From: Seonamhaeicola sp.
GTDB taxonomy: Bacteria; Bacteroidota; Bacteroidia; Flavobacteriales; Flavobacteriaceae
Direction of reading: 5' to 3'
Assembly: GCF_028281565.1 (NCBI RefSeq)
Contig: NZ_JANQJQ010000013.1
Coordinates: forward strand, 52,846-116,845
Length of the DNA: 64,000 nucleotides
Part shown: positions 39,207 through 48,294 of the stretch, piece after piece
Layout: every line of letters begins with the position of its first letter
Position numbering within the stretch: position 1 is the stretch's first letter
Position numbers and translations under genes: made by a program
Notes under the pieces: generated by a model
What the model was told of the DNA's origin: nothing
Database searches by the model: none
What the model saw: only the letters and a program-made list of their open reading frames with translations

Positions 39207-40964
39207 TTATTTTGAAGTGGTTTCACTGATTTGTTTCAGGTACAAATGTTTGTAGTAACCATCTGTGTTTATAAGTGTTTCGTGTGTTCCCTCCTGTACT
39301 ATTTTGCCTCCATCCAATACAATAATTTTATCGGCATTTTTAGCCGATGATACTCTGTGGCTCACAATGATCGAGGTTTTGCCTTTTGAGATTTTTTCAA
39401 GGTTTTTTAAGATTTTCTCTTCAGTTTCAGTATCTACAGCCGAAAGACAATCATCAAATAATAATATTTTTGGCGATTTTATAATAGCCCTGGCAATAGA
39501 AACACGTTGCTTTTGTCCGCCCGAAAGGGTGATGCCACGCTCACCTAAAACAGTTTCATAGCCATTATTGAATTTTACAATATTCTTATGTACCTGAGCG
39601 TTTTTGGCTGCTTGAATGACTTCGTCATCGGTAGCGTCTTCTTTACCAAATTTGATATTGTTCTTTATAGTGTCTGAGAATAGAAAAGCATCCTGAGGCA
39701 CGTAACCAATACTGTCTCTTAAATTGTATAAATTATGATCTTTAATTTTGGTATCATTAACCAAAATAGTGCCCTCATCTATATCGTAAAGCCTTCCTAT
39801 CAGATCTAAAACAGTTGATTTTCCTGAGCCTGTTTTCCCTAAAATAGCAAGTGTTTCACCTTCTTTTATATAAAAACTTATGCCTTTTAAAGCTTGGATA
39901 TTGGTGTCATCATAAGTGAACGATACATTATTAAAGGCAATATCACCGCTAATTTCTGTTGAAATGTCAACGGTATTTTTAATTTCAGGTTCAATCTTTA
40001 AAAACTCATTGATACGCTTTTGCGACGCTTCTGCCTGTTGCACAATAGACGTTACCCAGCCAACTGTGGCAACCGGCCAGGTGAGCATATTGACGTAAAT
40101 GATAAATTCCGCAATGGTGCCCAAACTTTCAATTTCGCCATTTATATATTGCATACCACCAATGTAGATGACCAATAAGTTACTGGTGCCTATCAGTAAA
40201 ATCATCATGGGAAAAAACCAGGCCTGTACTTTGGCAAGATTAACTTGTTTATCTTTACTTTCATTGGCAAGTGATGTAAAGCTTGATGCTGTTTGAGGTT
40301 CAATACCATAAGCCTTTATAACTGAAATGCCACTGAATGATTCCTGTGTAAACGTTGATAGTTTAGACAAATATTCCTGTACTATGGTACTTCTTTTATG
40401 AATTTCCTTGCTCAGTTTATATATAATGACTGAGAGTATGGGAAGCGGCAAAATAGTATAAAGGGTCAGGGTAGGAGCGGCTTTAAACATATAAATTAGT
40501 GCCACAACAAACAGTGCTACAGTATTGATACTGTACATAATGGCCGGACCTGCATACATGCGTACTCTGCCTACGTCTTCAGTAATGCGGTTCATTAAAT
40601 CACCGGTTCTGTTTTTCTTATAGAAGTTTAAAGACAATCGCTGGTATTGCTCATAAATCTCATTTTTTAAGTCAAACTCAATATAACGTGATACATTAAT
40701 AATGGTTTGTCTCATAAAAAAAGTAAGTACCGCAGCAATCAAAGCGGCTCCAATGATCCAGAGAATGGCAATGGCTAATTCAGATTTAAAAACATCTTTT
40801 GTAATAGCGTCATTGGCAAATCGTTCAATGGCAACAAAGATCTTTTTTACATATCTGGGGGTATAAAGCAAAAATATTCTGGCAGCAACGGTAATGATGC
40901 TACCTAATATAAGGTGTGTTTTATACTTTAAAAAATATTTATTTAAATGCTGTAGTTCTTTCAT
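39207..40964 (-). CDS. ABC transporter ATP-binding/permease (MsbA-like)
   Basis: N-terminal TM domain; GKTGSGKSTVLDLIGRLYD, LSGGQKQRVSIARAI, LLFDDCLSAVD. Confidence 0.93.
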   Translation of the reverse strand: MKELQHLNKYFLKYKTHLILGSIITVAARIFLLYTPRYVKKIFVAIERFANDAITKDVFKSELAIAILWIIGAALIAAVLTFFMRQTIINVSRYIEFDLKNEIYEQYQRLSLNFYKKNRTGDLMNRITEDVGRVRMYAGPAIMYSINTVALFVVALIYMFKAAPTLTLYTILPLPILSVIIYKLSKEIHKRSTIVQEYLSKLSTFTQESFSGISVIKAYGIEPQTASSFTSLANESKDKQVNLAKVQAWFFPMMILLIGTSNLLVIYIGGMQYINGEIESLGTIAEFIIYVNMLTWPVATVGWVTSIVQQAEASQKRINEFLKIEPEIKNTVDISTEISGDIAFNNVSFTYDDTNIQALKGISFYIKEGETLAILGKTGSGKSTVLDLIGRLYDIDEGTILVNDTKIKDHNLYNLRDSIGYVPQDAFLFSDTIKNNIKFGKEDATDDEVIQAAKNAQVHKNIVKFNNGYETVLGERGITLSGGQKQRVSIARAIIKSPKILLFDDCLSAVDTETEEKILKNLEKISKGKTSIIVSHRVSSAKNADKIIVLDGGKIVQEGTHETLINTDGYYKHLYLKQISETTSK

Positions 40965-41109
40965 TTAAAACCAAATCAACAAGAAAACAAATATAACGTA
41001 TATAAAACTATAATTAGCTTTAAAGCGGCTTAGTAATTGTTAAAAATATTCTAAAGTTATGTTGACAATAATATAAGATTGAAAATAGAGTTCCTTTTTA
41101 AAATAATAT

Positions 41110-41117
41110 TATTTTTG
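41110..41117 (+). promoter_or_regulatory. -7 element TATTTTTG upstream of nusB
   Basis: TAnnTTTG match. Confidence 0.5.
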
Positions 41118-41172
41118 CAGCGTAAAAAGCAGTAAATGTTTTACTCTATTTTAATTTAAGTTCTTTGTAATT

Positions 41173-42117
41173 ATGCTAAACAGGAGACATATTCGTGTAA
41201 AAGTAATGCAGACTTTATATAGCTATAAAGGAAGTGAAAGTGATGATTTTAGTAAAGATCAAAAGTTTTTATTGTTTAGTATAAGTAATATGTACAATCT
41301 TTATCTTTTATTAATCTCATTACTTCTGGAGGTTAGAAAAAGAGCTGAAAAAGATTTGCTAAAGAAGCAGCAAAAACATCTTGCCACTGCTGAGGACAGA
41401 GACCCTAACAGAAAGTTTATAAACAATCAATTGCTTCAACTTTTAAGTAACAATTTAGAGTTGAAGCACCAGTTGGAATCTCATAAAATAAACAATTGGG
41501 AACTTGATAACGAATACGTTGATGTCATCTTTAAAGCGGTAAGGTCCAGTGAATTATATAAGGACTATATGCAAACGAGGGTTTCTGATTTTAAAGAGGA
41601 TAAGCAATTTGTTATAGATATGTTCAAAGAGATTATTGCACCAAACGACAAGCTTTACGAATATATTGAAGACAAAAACCTGACCTGGCTAGATGACCTT
41701 CCAACCGTTAATACTACCATTTTAAAGCTTTTAAGAAAAGCTAAAGCAAATTCGGACCCATCTCATTTTGTGCCTAAACTCTATAAAGAAGATGAAGACA
41801 AACAATTTGCGATAGACCTGTTTAAGAAAACCTTATTGAACAGATCTGCCCTGAACAAGGAAATTGATAAAAAAACCAAAAATTGGGATGCCGACAGGAT
41901 TGCAGATGTTGACTATACTTTGCTTCAAATGGCCATTTGTGAGTTGCAAAAGTTTTCGTCTATACCCGTGAAAGTGACCATTAATGAATACTTGGAAATT
42001 GCCAAAGAATATTCAACGCCAAAAAGCAGCATTTTTATTAATGGTATTTTAGATAAACTGGTAAAAGAATACAATGATTCCGGAGCCTTGAATAAAATAG
42101 GCAGAGGTTTGTTATAA
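41173..42117 (+). CDS. nusB: Transcription antitermination protein NusB
   Basis: MLNRRHIRVKVMQTLYSYK; C-terminal IPVKVTINEYLEIAKEYSTPKSSIFINGILDKL. Confidence 0.93.
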   Translation: MLNRRHIRVKVMQTLYSYKGSESDDFSKDQKFLLFSISNMYNLYLLLISLLLEVRKRAEKDLLKKQQKHLATAEDRDPNRKFINNQLLQLLSNNLELKHQLESHKINNWELDNEYVDVIFKAVRSSELYKDYMQTRVSDFKEDKQFVIDMFKEIIAPNDKLYEYIEDKNLTWLDDLPTVNTTILKLLRKAKANSDPSHFVPKLYKEDEDKQFAIDLFKKTLLNRSALNKEIDKKTKNWDADRIADVDYTLLQMAICELQKFSSIPVKVTINEYLEIAKEYSTPKSSIFINGILDKLVKEYNDSGALNKIGRGLL

Positions 42118-42202
42118 TTTCTTGTTAAGTTGTTTTTGAAAAGTTTTTAATCGGTTAAATAATTATTACTTTTACTGCGATTAATAGATAAATAGATTTA
42201 AA

Positions 42203-42682
42203 ATGAAGAAAATATTTTTAGGTTTAAGTGCTTTATGCCTGATTGTCTTTACTTCTTGTAAAGAAAATGCAGCTAAAAAGATTGATGAAAAAAATATAGC
42301 AGCTGCCGCTGAAAGAGATGCTAAAGCATCTAAGTTTCCTGTAATTGAGTTTGATAAAACCGAGCACGATTTTGGTGAGATAGAAAAAGGAACCAAAGTA
42401 TCTACGGTATTTAAATATAAAAATGTTGGAGATGCCCCCTTAGTGATAACTGAAATTAAAAGCTCTTGCGGTTGTACAGTTCCCCAGGATTGGAGCAGGG
42501 AGCCATTGGCTTCTGGTGGTTCCGGAGAGTTTACAGTAACGTTTAATGGCAGTGGTACTAACAAAGTTTCAAAAACCATTACAGTTACCGCTAATACTGA
42601 AAAAGGAAAAGAAACTGTTAAAATAACGGCATTTGTAAAAGATCCAAATGCTATTAAACCAGCTGTTAACCCGGCACAATAA
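42203..42682 (+). CDS. DUF1573 domain lipoprotein
   Basis: TSCKENA lipobox; FDKTEHDFGEIEKGTKVSTVFKYKNVGDAPLVITEIKSSCGCTVPQ. Confidence 0.92.
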   Translation: MKKIFLGLSALCLIVFTSCKENAAKKIDEKNIAAAAERDAKASKFPVIEFDKTEHDFGEIEKGTKVSTVFKYKNVGDAPLVITEIKSSCGCTVPQDWSREPLASGGSGEFTVTFNGSGTNKVSKTITVTANTEKGKETVKITAFVKDPNAIKPAVNPAQ

Positions 42683-42690
42683 ATTATATA

Positions 42691-42981
42691 ATGGGAGAAG
42701 GAGGAATCGGGGCATTTATGCCATTTATTTTAATGTTTGTGGTAGTGTATTTCTTTATGATTGCACCACAGATGAAACGCGCTAAAAAGGAAAAGAAATT
42801 CGCTGCAGAACTTAAAAAGGGAGACAGGGTCATTACCAAGAGCGGTTTGCACGGAAAAATTTTAGAACTCAATGACAAAGACGGTACCTGTATTATGGAG
42901 ACTATGTCAGGCAAGTTAAAATTAGAGCGTTCTGCTATTTCCATGGAAATGAGCAATAAGTTAAATGCACCTGCAAAATAA
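42691..42981 (+). CDS. yajC: Preprotein translocase subunit YajC
   Basis: FMIAPQMKRAKKEKKFAAELKKGDRVITKSGLHGKI. Confidence 0.95.
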   Translation: MGEGGIGAFMPFILMFVVVYFFMIAPQMKRAKKEKKFAAELKKGDRVITKSGLHGKILELNDKDGTCIMETMSGKLKLERSAISMEMSNKLNAPAK

Positions 42982-43002
42982 AGGCAAAACCTATATTTTA
43001 TA

Positions 43003-43032
43003 AAAAAAGGCTTCCAAACGGAAGCCTTTTTT
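43003..43032. terminator. Bidirectional terminator AAAAAAGGCTTCC-AAAC-GGAAGCCTTTTTT
   Basis: Perfect 13-bp stem between convergent yajC and cysteine synthase. Confidence 0.93.
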
Positions 43033-43039
43033 ACGGTTT

Positions 43040-43951
43040 TTAATCTAATAAATCTTCAACGGAAAGATACCGCTCGCCAGTGTCATAGTTCATTGTTAAA
43101 ATGGTTCCGTTAACATTACCCACAGACAGGTGTTTTCTAACCGAGGCCAGAGAGGCTCCGGTAGAAATTCCAACCAAAATCCCTTCTGTTTTGGCTATGT
43201 TCTTAACTTCTTCAAAAGCCTCTTCTTTGGTGATCTTATATACGCCATCAATGATATCAATGTTGAACACCTCCGGAACAAACCCCGGGCCGATACCCTG
43301 TAAAGGATGTGGGCCCGGTTCTTCACCGGATATTACGGCAGAATCAGACGGTTCTACAGCATATACTTTTAAATGGAGAAATTTCTCTTTCAGGACTTCA
43401 GCCATTCCGGTAATATGTCCTCCGGTACCGACACCAGTAATTAAATAATCTATACCTTCAGGAAAGTCATTTGTAATTTCCAGGGCCGTAGTCTTTCTGT
43501 GTATTTCCGGATTTGCCTGATTTGTAAATTGAGAGGGCATCCAGGCCTTATCATTGTTTGCAACTAATTCATCAGCCTTGGCTAAAGTGCCTCCCAGGCC
43601 TTCTTCTTTTGGGGTAAGAACAAGATTTGCACCATAGGCAGCCATTAGGGAACGGCGCTCAACAGACATAGATTCCGGCATTACCAAAGTAAGCTTATAA
43701 CCTTTTACAGCAGCTACCATGGCCAGGCCAATACCCGTATTTCCCGAAGTGGGCTCTATAATTTCGGTATCTTTTGTAAGGATGTTTCTTTTTTCGGCAT
43801 CTTCAATCATAGCCATGGCTATTCTATCTTTAATGCTACCGCCTGGGTTTGCTTTTTCAAGTTTCATCCAAACATTTGCATTCGGAAATAACTTATTTAA
43901 CTTTACAACAGGGGTGTTACCTATACTTTCCAGGATATTATTGAATTTCAT
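43040..43951 (-). CDS. cysK: Cysteine synthase (PLP-dependent)
   Basis: [48 protein letters not shown] versus B form not resolved. Confidence 0.9.
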   Translation of the reverse strand: MKFNNILESIGNTPVVKLNKLFPNANVWMKLEKANPGGSIKDRIAMAMIEDAEKRNILTKDTEIIEPTSGNTGIGLAMVAAVKGYKLTLVMPESMSVERRSLMAAYGANLVLTPKEEGLGGTLAKADELVANNDKAWMPSQFTNQANPEIHRKTTALEITNDFPEGIDYLITGVGTGGHITGMAEVLKEKFLHLKVYAVEPSDSAVISGEEPGPHPLQGIGPGFVPEVFNIDIIDGVYKITKEEAFEEVKNIAKTEGILVGISTGASLASVRKHLSVGNVNGTILTMNYDTGERYLSVEDLLD

Positions 43952-43977
43952 AAATTATGGTTGGTTATTGGTTAGTT

Positions 43978-44577
43978 TTAGCAGTTTTTGTATTTATCAT
44001 GTAAACCAACACCTTGTAAAATCATGGGTGTGATTTTTTCTAAACGGTTTTGTTTGGTGGCCTCCCGTTTGGCAGTTTGGATGTATTCACAATACTCACG
44101 TTGTTTATAAGGGGTTAAAGACTCGAAACGGTCTTTTAACTCTTTATGTGTTTCAAACAAATTATTTAATTCATCAGGGATAACAGTTTCCTTTTTAGTT
44201 CTGTCCGGTTTAACCTCCTTGCCTAGTTTCTGGTTCTCAATGGCTTCTTTTATATATTGAAGCACAATGTTTTTATCCACGTCATCTATGGAAGCAAAGT
44301 TGAGTTGACGCATGGCCTTGGTTTTTCCTTCTTGCGCATTTCTAAGTAATTTATGCTCATCTTTAAGAAAGACCCCGTTAAAAAACCAAAGCCCAAAATG
44401 TTCTTTAAAGGCGCCTATACCACAGACATTTTTTCCATTTATGGTATAGGTTGGAATACTCCATTTAAGTGTCTCTTCCAATTCAGTTGATATTAATAGG
44501 GATCTTAAGAGCGAAAGGGCTTCAGACCATTTTGAATTAATCTCTATGTATTCTTCTACGGAACTTACTTTTTTCAT
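43978..44577 (-). CDS. YdeI/DUF1801 family protein
   Basis: LEETLKWSIPTYTINGKNVCGIGAFKEHFGLWFFNG; C-terminal YKQREYCEYIQTAKREATKQNRLEKI. Confidence 0.85.
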   Translation of the reverse strand: MKKVSSVEEYIEINSKWSEALSLLRSLLISTELEETLKWSIPTYTINGKNVCGIGAFKEHFGLWFFNGVFLKDEHKLLRNAQEGKTKAMRQLNFASIDDVDKNIVLQYIKEAIENQKLGKEVKPDRTKKETVIPDELNNLFETHKELKDRFESLTPYKQREYCEYIQTAKREATKQNRLEKITPMILQGVGLHDKYKNC

Positions 44578-44630
44578 GTCATAGTTTTAATCGTGGTACT
44601 AAAGTTATGAACTTAACTTTTTAAACAAAA

Positions 44631-44661
44631 AAAATAAGGCTCAATATTTGAGCCTTATTTT
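44631..44661 (-). terminator. Terminator AAAATAAGGCTCAA-TAT-TTGAGCCTTATTTT
   Basis: 14-bp perfect stem just 3' of the first small secreted gene. Confidence 0.9.
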
Positions 44662-44682
44662 AATATTATAAAAAGAACATTT

Positions 44683-45099
44683 TTATTTTTTGCCTCTTAA
44701 CTTTTTAACTCCAAATGCAGCAGCCCCCAATAATAAAATACCTAAACCACCATCTAATGGGATGGAGTCTGTCCTATTTCTCTTCCTCTTTTCGGGTAAG
44801 TTGTTTTCGTTGTTGTTGTCCCATGCATTCTTCCAAAATTTCTTCCACCATTTTCTGTTTTTGCGCTTGACTTCGTCTTTGTTTTTGTTGTCTTTCCACC
44901 ATTTCTTCCACCATTCGGACCAGCTATTTGTTAAAGCATATGTATGAGTTGAAGCAGTGATGGTGCTTAAAGGAACATGGTTTAATTTGATTGAGTTTGT
45001 ACTGGCTGAAGCAGTATTGGTGTTACCACATAAGATAAAAACAAATACTATGGTAACCATTCTAAACGTTTTAACGAAAATATTACCCTTGATTTTCAT
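44683..45099 (-). CDS. Small secreted Trp/Lys-rich protein with PID-CTERM-like C-terminal sorting tail
   Basis: Signal peptide MKIKGNIFVKTFRMVTIVFVFILCGNTNTASAS; core SWSEWWKKWWKDNKNKDEVKRKNRKWWKKFWKNAWDN; tail DSIPLDGGLGILLLGAAAFGVKKLRGKK. Confidence 0.85.
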   Translation of the reverse strand: MKIKGNIFVKTFRMVTIVFVFILCGNTNTASASTNSIKLNHVPLSTITASTHTYALTNSWSEWWKKWWKDNKNKDEVKRKNRKWWKKFWKNAWDNNNENNLPEKRKRNRTDSIPLDGGLGILLLGAAAFGVKKLRGKK

Positions 45100-45131
45100 T
45101 TGTAAATTGATTTAATGGATTAATAGCTATT

Positions 45132-45139
45132 CAAAAATA
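45132..45139 (-). promoter_or_regulatory. -7 element TATTTTTG (minus strand) for the 44683-45099 gene
   Basis: Same element and surrounding sequence are repeated upstream of the paralogue. Confidence 0.6.
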
Positions 45140-45170
45140 TAAAACATACCCTGCCAAAAGATTTTTAGGG

Positions 45171-45231
45171 AACAGAACGTTAGTTCTGTTTGTCTCTATA
45201 GTTATTGAATTTTGTCTGTAAAATTCAATAA
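45171..45231. repeat. Two adjacent perfect hairpins: AACAGAAC-GTTA-GTTCTGTT and TTATTGAATTTT-GTCTGT-AAAATTCAATAA
   Basis: Directly read, in the spacer between the paralogous genes. Confidence 0.8.
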
Positions 45232-45347
45232 TAACAATATTGTCTTGATTTTTAGTTTTTTGTGTTTATAAAAAAACTCTTTTCCAGAATGAGCCTTTTT
45301 ATTTGATGGCAATTAGTAAGAACTAAAATGTATTTATTATTAAAAGC

Positions 45348-45722
45348 TTATTTTCGGTTTCTAAGTTTTCTAACTCCAAAAGCCGTTGCACCTAATAATA
45401 AAATACCTAGACCACCATCTAATGGGATAGAGTCTGTCCCCTTTTTCTTCTTGTTCTTGTTCTTGTTCTTCTTCTTATCCTTGTTCTTCTTGTTCTTCTT
45501 CTTCTTATCCTTGTTCTTCTTGTTCTTCTTCTTCTTGTTTCCGAACCAATCCCAAAATGTTAGAGCATACGTATGACTGGAAGCAGTCATGGTACTTAGA
45601 GGAAGATTGTTTAATGAGTTTGAACTGGCCGAAGCGGCATTTGCGTTGCCACAAAGTATAAATACTAATACTATGGCAATAATTTTAAATGTTTTAACGA
45701 AAACATTACCCTTGATTTTCAT
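45348..45722 (-). CDS. Small secreted Lys/Asn-rich protein with PID-CTERM-like C-terminal sorting tail
   Basis: Signal peptide MKIKGNVFVKTFKIIAIVLVFILCGNANAASAS; core KKKKNKKNKDKKKKNKKNKDKKKNKNKNKKKKG; tail DSIPLDGGLGILLLGATAFGVRKLRNRK. Confidence 0.85.
   Translation of the reverse strand: MKIKGNVFVKTFKIIAIVLVFILCGNANAASASSNSLNNLPLSTMTASSHTYALTFWDWFGNKKKKNKKNKDKKKKNKKNKDKKKNKNKNKKKKGTDSIPLDGGLGILLLGATAFGVRKLRNRK
45481..45540 (-). repeat. 30-bp tandem repeat, 2 copies, encoding decapeptide-scale Lys/Asn repeats
   Basis: ttgttcttcttgttcttcttcttcttatcc / ttgttcttcttgttcttcttcttcttgttt. Confidence 0.85.
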
Positions 45723-45755
45723 TTGTAAATTGATTTAATGGATTAATAGCTTATC

Positions 45756-45763
45756 CAAAAATA
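45756..45763 (-). promoter_or_regulatory. -7 element TATTTTTG (minus strand) for the 45348-45722 gene
   Basis: CAAAAATA on + strand; conserved with 45132-45139. Confidence 0.6.
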
Positions 45764-45891
45764 TATAAAACATATCCTACAAAATATTTTTTTCGATTAA
45801 AACACAATTTTCCACGCTAAAAATTTTATGGAAATTTAAATTGGAAATTTGCCGAAAATTTTGGCTTTTTATCGAGGGTAAAATAAGCTAA

Positions 45892-47136
45892 TTAAGCTTC
45901 TTTTTGTAATGCAGCCAGTTCAACAATCTTACAAATGACCTCGGTAGCTTTGATCATACTTTCCACAGGAACATATTCATAACGTCCGTGAAAATTATGT
46001 CCGCCAGCAAAAATATTAGGACATGGTAACCCCATATAACTTAATTGAGACCCGTCGGTTCCACCTCGAATAGCCTTAATTAAAGGTGTAATACCCAAGG
46101 CTTTCATAGCTTCCTCGGCAATGTCAACAATATGCATCACGGGTTCTACTTTTTCTTTCATATTAAAATACTGGTCTTTTATTGTGGCAGTAACCGTCTC
46201 ATTTCCATATTGCAAGTTTAGTTCGTCGGTTAGCTTTTGCATCACGTCTTTTCTGGCTTCAAAGTGGCGACGATCATGGTCACGAATGATATATTCTAAA
46301 ACCGTTTCCTCAACGGCCCCTTTCATATTATGTAAATGAAAGAACCCCTGATAGCCTTCGGTATGCTCCGGTGTTTCCATTCTGGGTAATGAGTTTATAA
46401 ACTCAGTTGCTATATACATGGAATTTATCATTTTGCCTTTGGCATATCCGGGATGTACTATTTTGCCTTTAATTTTAACAACAGCCGATGCCGCATTGAA
46501 GTTTTCATACTCCAATTCACCAATTTGACTTCCATCCATGGTATAAGCCCAGTCTGCCCCAAATTTTTTAACATCAAACTTATGAGCGCCTCTGCCAATT
46601 TCTTCATCCGGTGTGAAACCGACTCTGATCTTGCCATGTTTGATCTCAGGATTATTGATCAGGTATTCCATGGCTGAAACAATCTCACAAATACCTGCTT
46701 TATCGTCGGCTCCTAAAAGTGTGGTACCGTCCGTTGTAATAAGCGTTTGCCCTATGTAAAGCCGAAGATCTTCGAAGTAATCCGGAGATAATACAATACG
46801 TTCTTTTTTATTAAGCAAAATGTCACCACCCAGATAGTTTTCATGAATTTGTGGTTTAACATTAGCACCGGTGAAATCCGGGGAGGTATCAAAATGTGCA
46901 ATAAACCCAATGGTTGGTACATCATGATCAACATTGCTTGGCAAGGTTGCCATGATATAAGCATTCTCATCAATATTAACATCCTGCATCCCTATAACTT
47001 TTAGTTCTTCGGCCAGCTTATTGGCCAGGTCCCATTGTTTTGCCGTACTGGGCGTTGTTTCAGAATGCGGATCAGATTCCGTATCAATAGTCACATAACT
47101 TATAAATCGTTTGATGATATGGTCTTTTGAAATCAT
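45892..47136 (-). CDS. pepT: Peptidase T (tripeptide aminopeptidase)
   Basis: [76 protein letters not shown]. Confidence 0.95.
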   Translation of the reverse strand: MISKDHIIKRFISYVTIDTESDPHSETTPSTAKQWDLANKLAEELKVIGMQDVNIDENAYIMATLPSNVDHDVPTIGFIAHFDTSPDFTGANVKPQIHENYLGGDILLNKKERIVLSPDYFEDLRLYIGQTLITTDGTTLLGADDKAGICEIVSAMEYLINNPEIKHGKIRVGFTPDEEIGRGAHKFDVKKFGADWAYTMDGSQIGELEYENFNAASAVVKIKGKIVHPGYAKGKMINSMYIATEFINSLPRMETPEHTEGYQGFFHLHNMKGAVEETVLEYIIRDHDRRHFEARKDVMQKLTDELNLQYGNETVTATIKDQYFNMKEKVEPVMHIVDIAEEAMKALGITPLIKAIRGGTDGSQLSYMGLPCPNIFAGGHNFHGRYEYVPVESMIKATEVICKIVELAALQKEA

Positions 47137-47237
47137 TTTTTGAATGAAATTAGTGTGTTAAGAATGCGATAAAAAGTACCCCAGGTAGGGCTAACCAAAA
47201 GTACAATTATTAATTTTTTATTTAGATTATTTCGGAG

Positions 47238-47245
47238 TATTTTTG
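47238..47245 (+). promoter_or_regulatory. -7 element TATTTTTG upstream of pyrD
   Basis: TAnnTTTG match 15 nt upstream of the ATG. Confidence 0.5.
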
Positions 47246-47259
47246 CACAAATAAAACAG

Positions 47260-48294
47260 ATGTATAAACTACTGCTTCGCCCTATTTTCTTTTTATTCGA
47301 TCCTGAAAAAATACATCATTTTACGTTTTCTTTAATAAAATTCACCTCTAAACTACCTGGTTTATCATCGTTATTAAAAGGTTTGTATACCATTGAAGAT
47401 AAACGCCTGGAACGCCATGTATTGGGACTTACTTTTAAAAATCCGGTGGGATTGGCGGCAGGGTTTGATAAAAATGCGGTGTTGTACAATGAGTTGGCCA
47501 ATTTTGGATTTGGCTTTATAGAGATAGGCACAGTAACGCCTAAAGGACAACCCGGAAATCCTAAGAAACGTTTATTCAGGCTTAAAGACGACCATGGCAT
47601 TATCAACCGAATGGGGTTTAATAACGAAGGGCTGGAGGCTGCCATTGAGCAACTTAAGAAAAATAAAGGAAAGCTTATCATTGGAGGAAATATTGGGAAA
47701 AATACTGAGACAAAGCCAGAAGATTATACGGCAGATTATTTAAAGTGTTTTAAAGCTTTGCATCCTTATGTTGATTATTTTGTATTAAATGTAAGTTGTC
47801 CTAATGTAGGGAGTCATGCCAAGTTAAATGACAAAGATTATCTTGAAGAATTGATTAATGAGGTTCAAAATGCCAATGCTGGTTTTGAAAAGCAAAAACC
47901 AGTACTTTTAAAGATTGCCCCGGACTTAAATGATGGCCAGTTAGATGAGATAGCAGACCTTATAAAAGACACTAACCTCGATGGTGTTATAGCCAGTAAT
48001 ACATCGGTTGACAGAGCCGGTTTAAAAGCTTCTGAAGAACAATTGGAAGCCATTGGAAATGGAGGTTTAAGCGGACAACCCATTAAAGATAAGAGTACCA
48101 GGGTGATTAAACATTTGGCAGATAAAAGTAATAAGGCTTTCCCGATCATTGGTGTTGGCGGCATTCATTCTGCTAAAGATGCTCTGGAAAAAATTGAAGC
48201 AGGAGCCGATTTGGTTCAAATCTATACAGGGTTTATCTATGAAGGCCCCAAATTGATTAAAAGTATTAATAAAGCTATTCTTAAAACTACCTAA
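47260..48294 (+). CDS. pyrD: Quinone-dependent dihydroorotate dehydrogenase
   Basis: [60 protein letters not shown]. Confidence 0.96.
   Translation: MYKLLLRPIFFLFDPEKIHHFTFSLIKFTSKLPGLSSLLKGLYTIEDKRLERHVLGLTFKNPVGLAAGFDKNAVLYNELANFGFGFIEIGTVTPKGQPGNPKKRLFRLKDDHGIINRMGFNNEGLEAAIEQLKKNKGKLIIGGNIGKNTETKPEDYTADYLKCFKALHPYVDYFVLNVSCPNVGSHAKLNDKDYLEELINEVQNANAGFEKQKPVLLKIAPDLNDGQLDEIADLIKDTNLDGVIASNTSVDRAGLKASEEQLEAIGNGGLSGQPIKDKSTRVIKHLADKSNKAFPIIGVGGIHSAKDALEKIEAGADLVQIYTGFIYEGPKLIKSINKAILKTT

Noticed and set aside
44690-44947. Plus-strand 85-aa ORF antisense to the Trp/Lys-rich gene
   Set aside because: Shadow ORF produced by antisense of the same coding sequence
45451-45540. Regular repeats that could suggest a CRISPR-like array
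   Set aside because: Repeats are contiguous, in frame and coding, with no unique spacers
45328-45576. Plus-strand ORF rich in Phe/Leu (FFFLFLFLFFFLSLFFLF) that could look like a membrane protein
   Set aside because: It is the exact antisense of the Lys/Asn repeat gene (AAG/AAC runs read as CTT/GTT), with no signal or conserved motif
45640-45670. Possible lipobox (FILC|GN) in the two small secreted proteins
   Set aside because: Position -1 is Leu rather than Gly/Ala/Ser, and an AxA site (ASA|S) follows, so SPase I cleavage is more likely
47316-47681. 121-aa minus-strand ORF within pyrD
   Set aside because: Antisense shadow of a conserved enzyme
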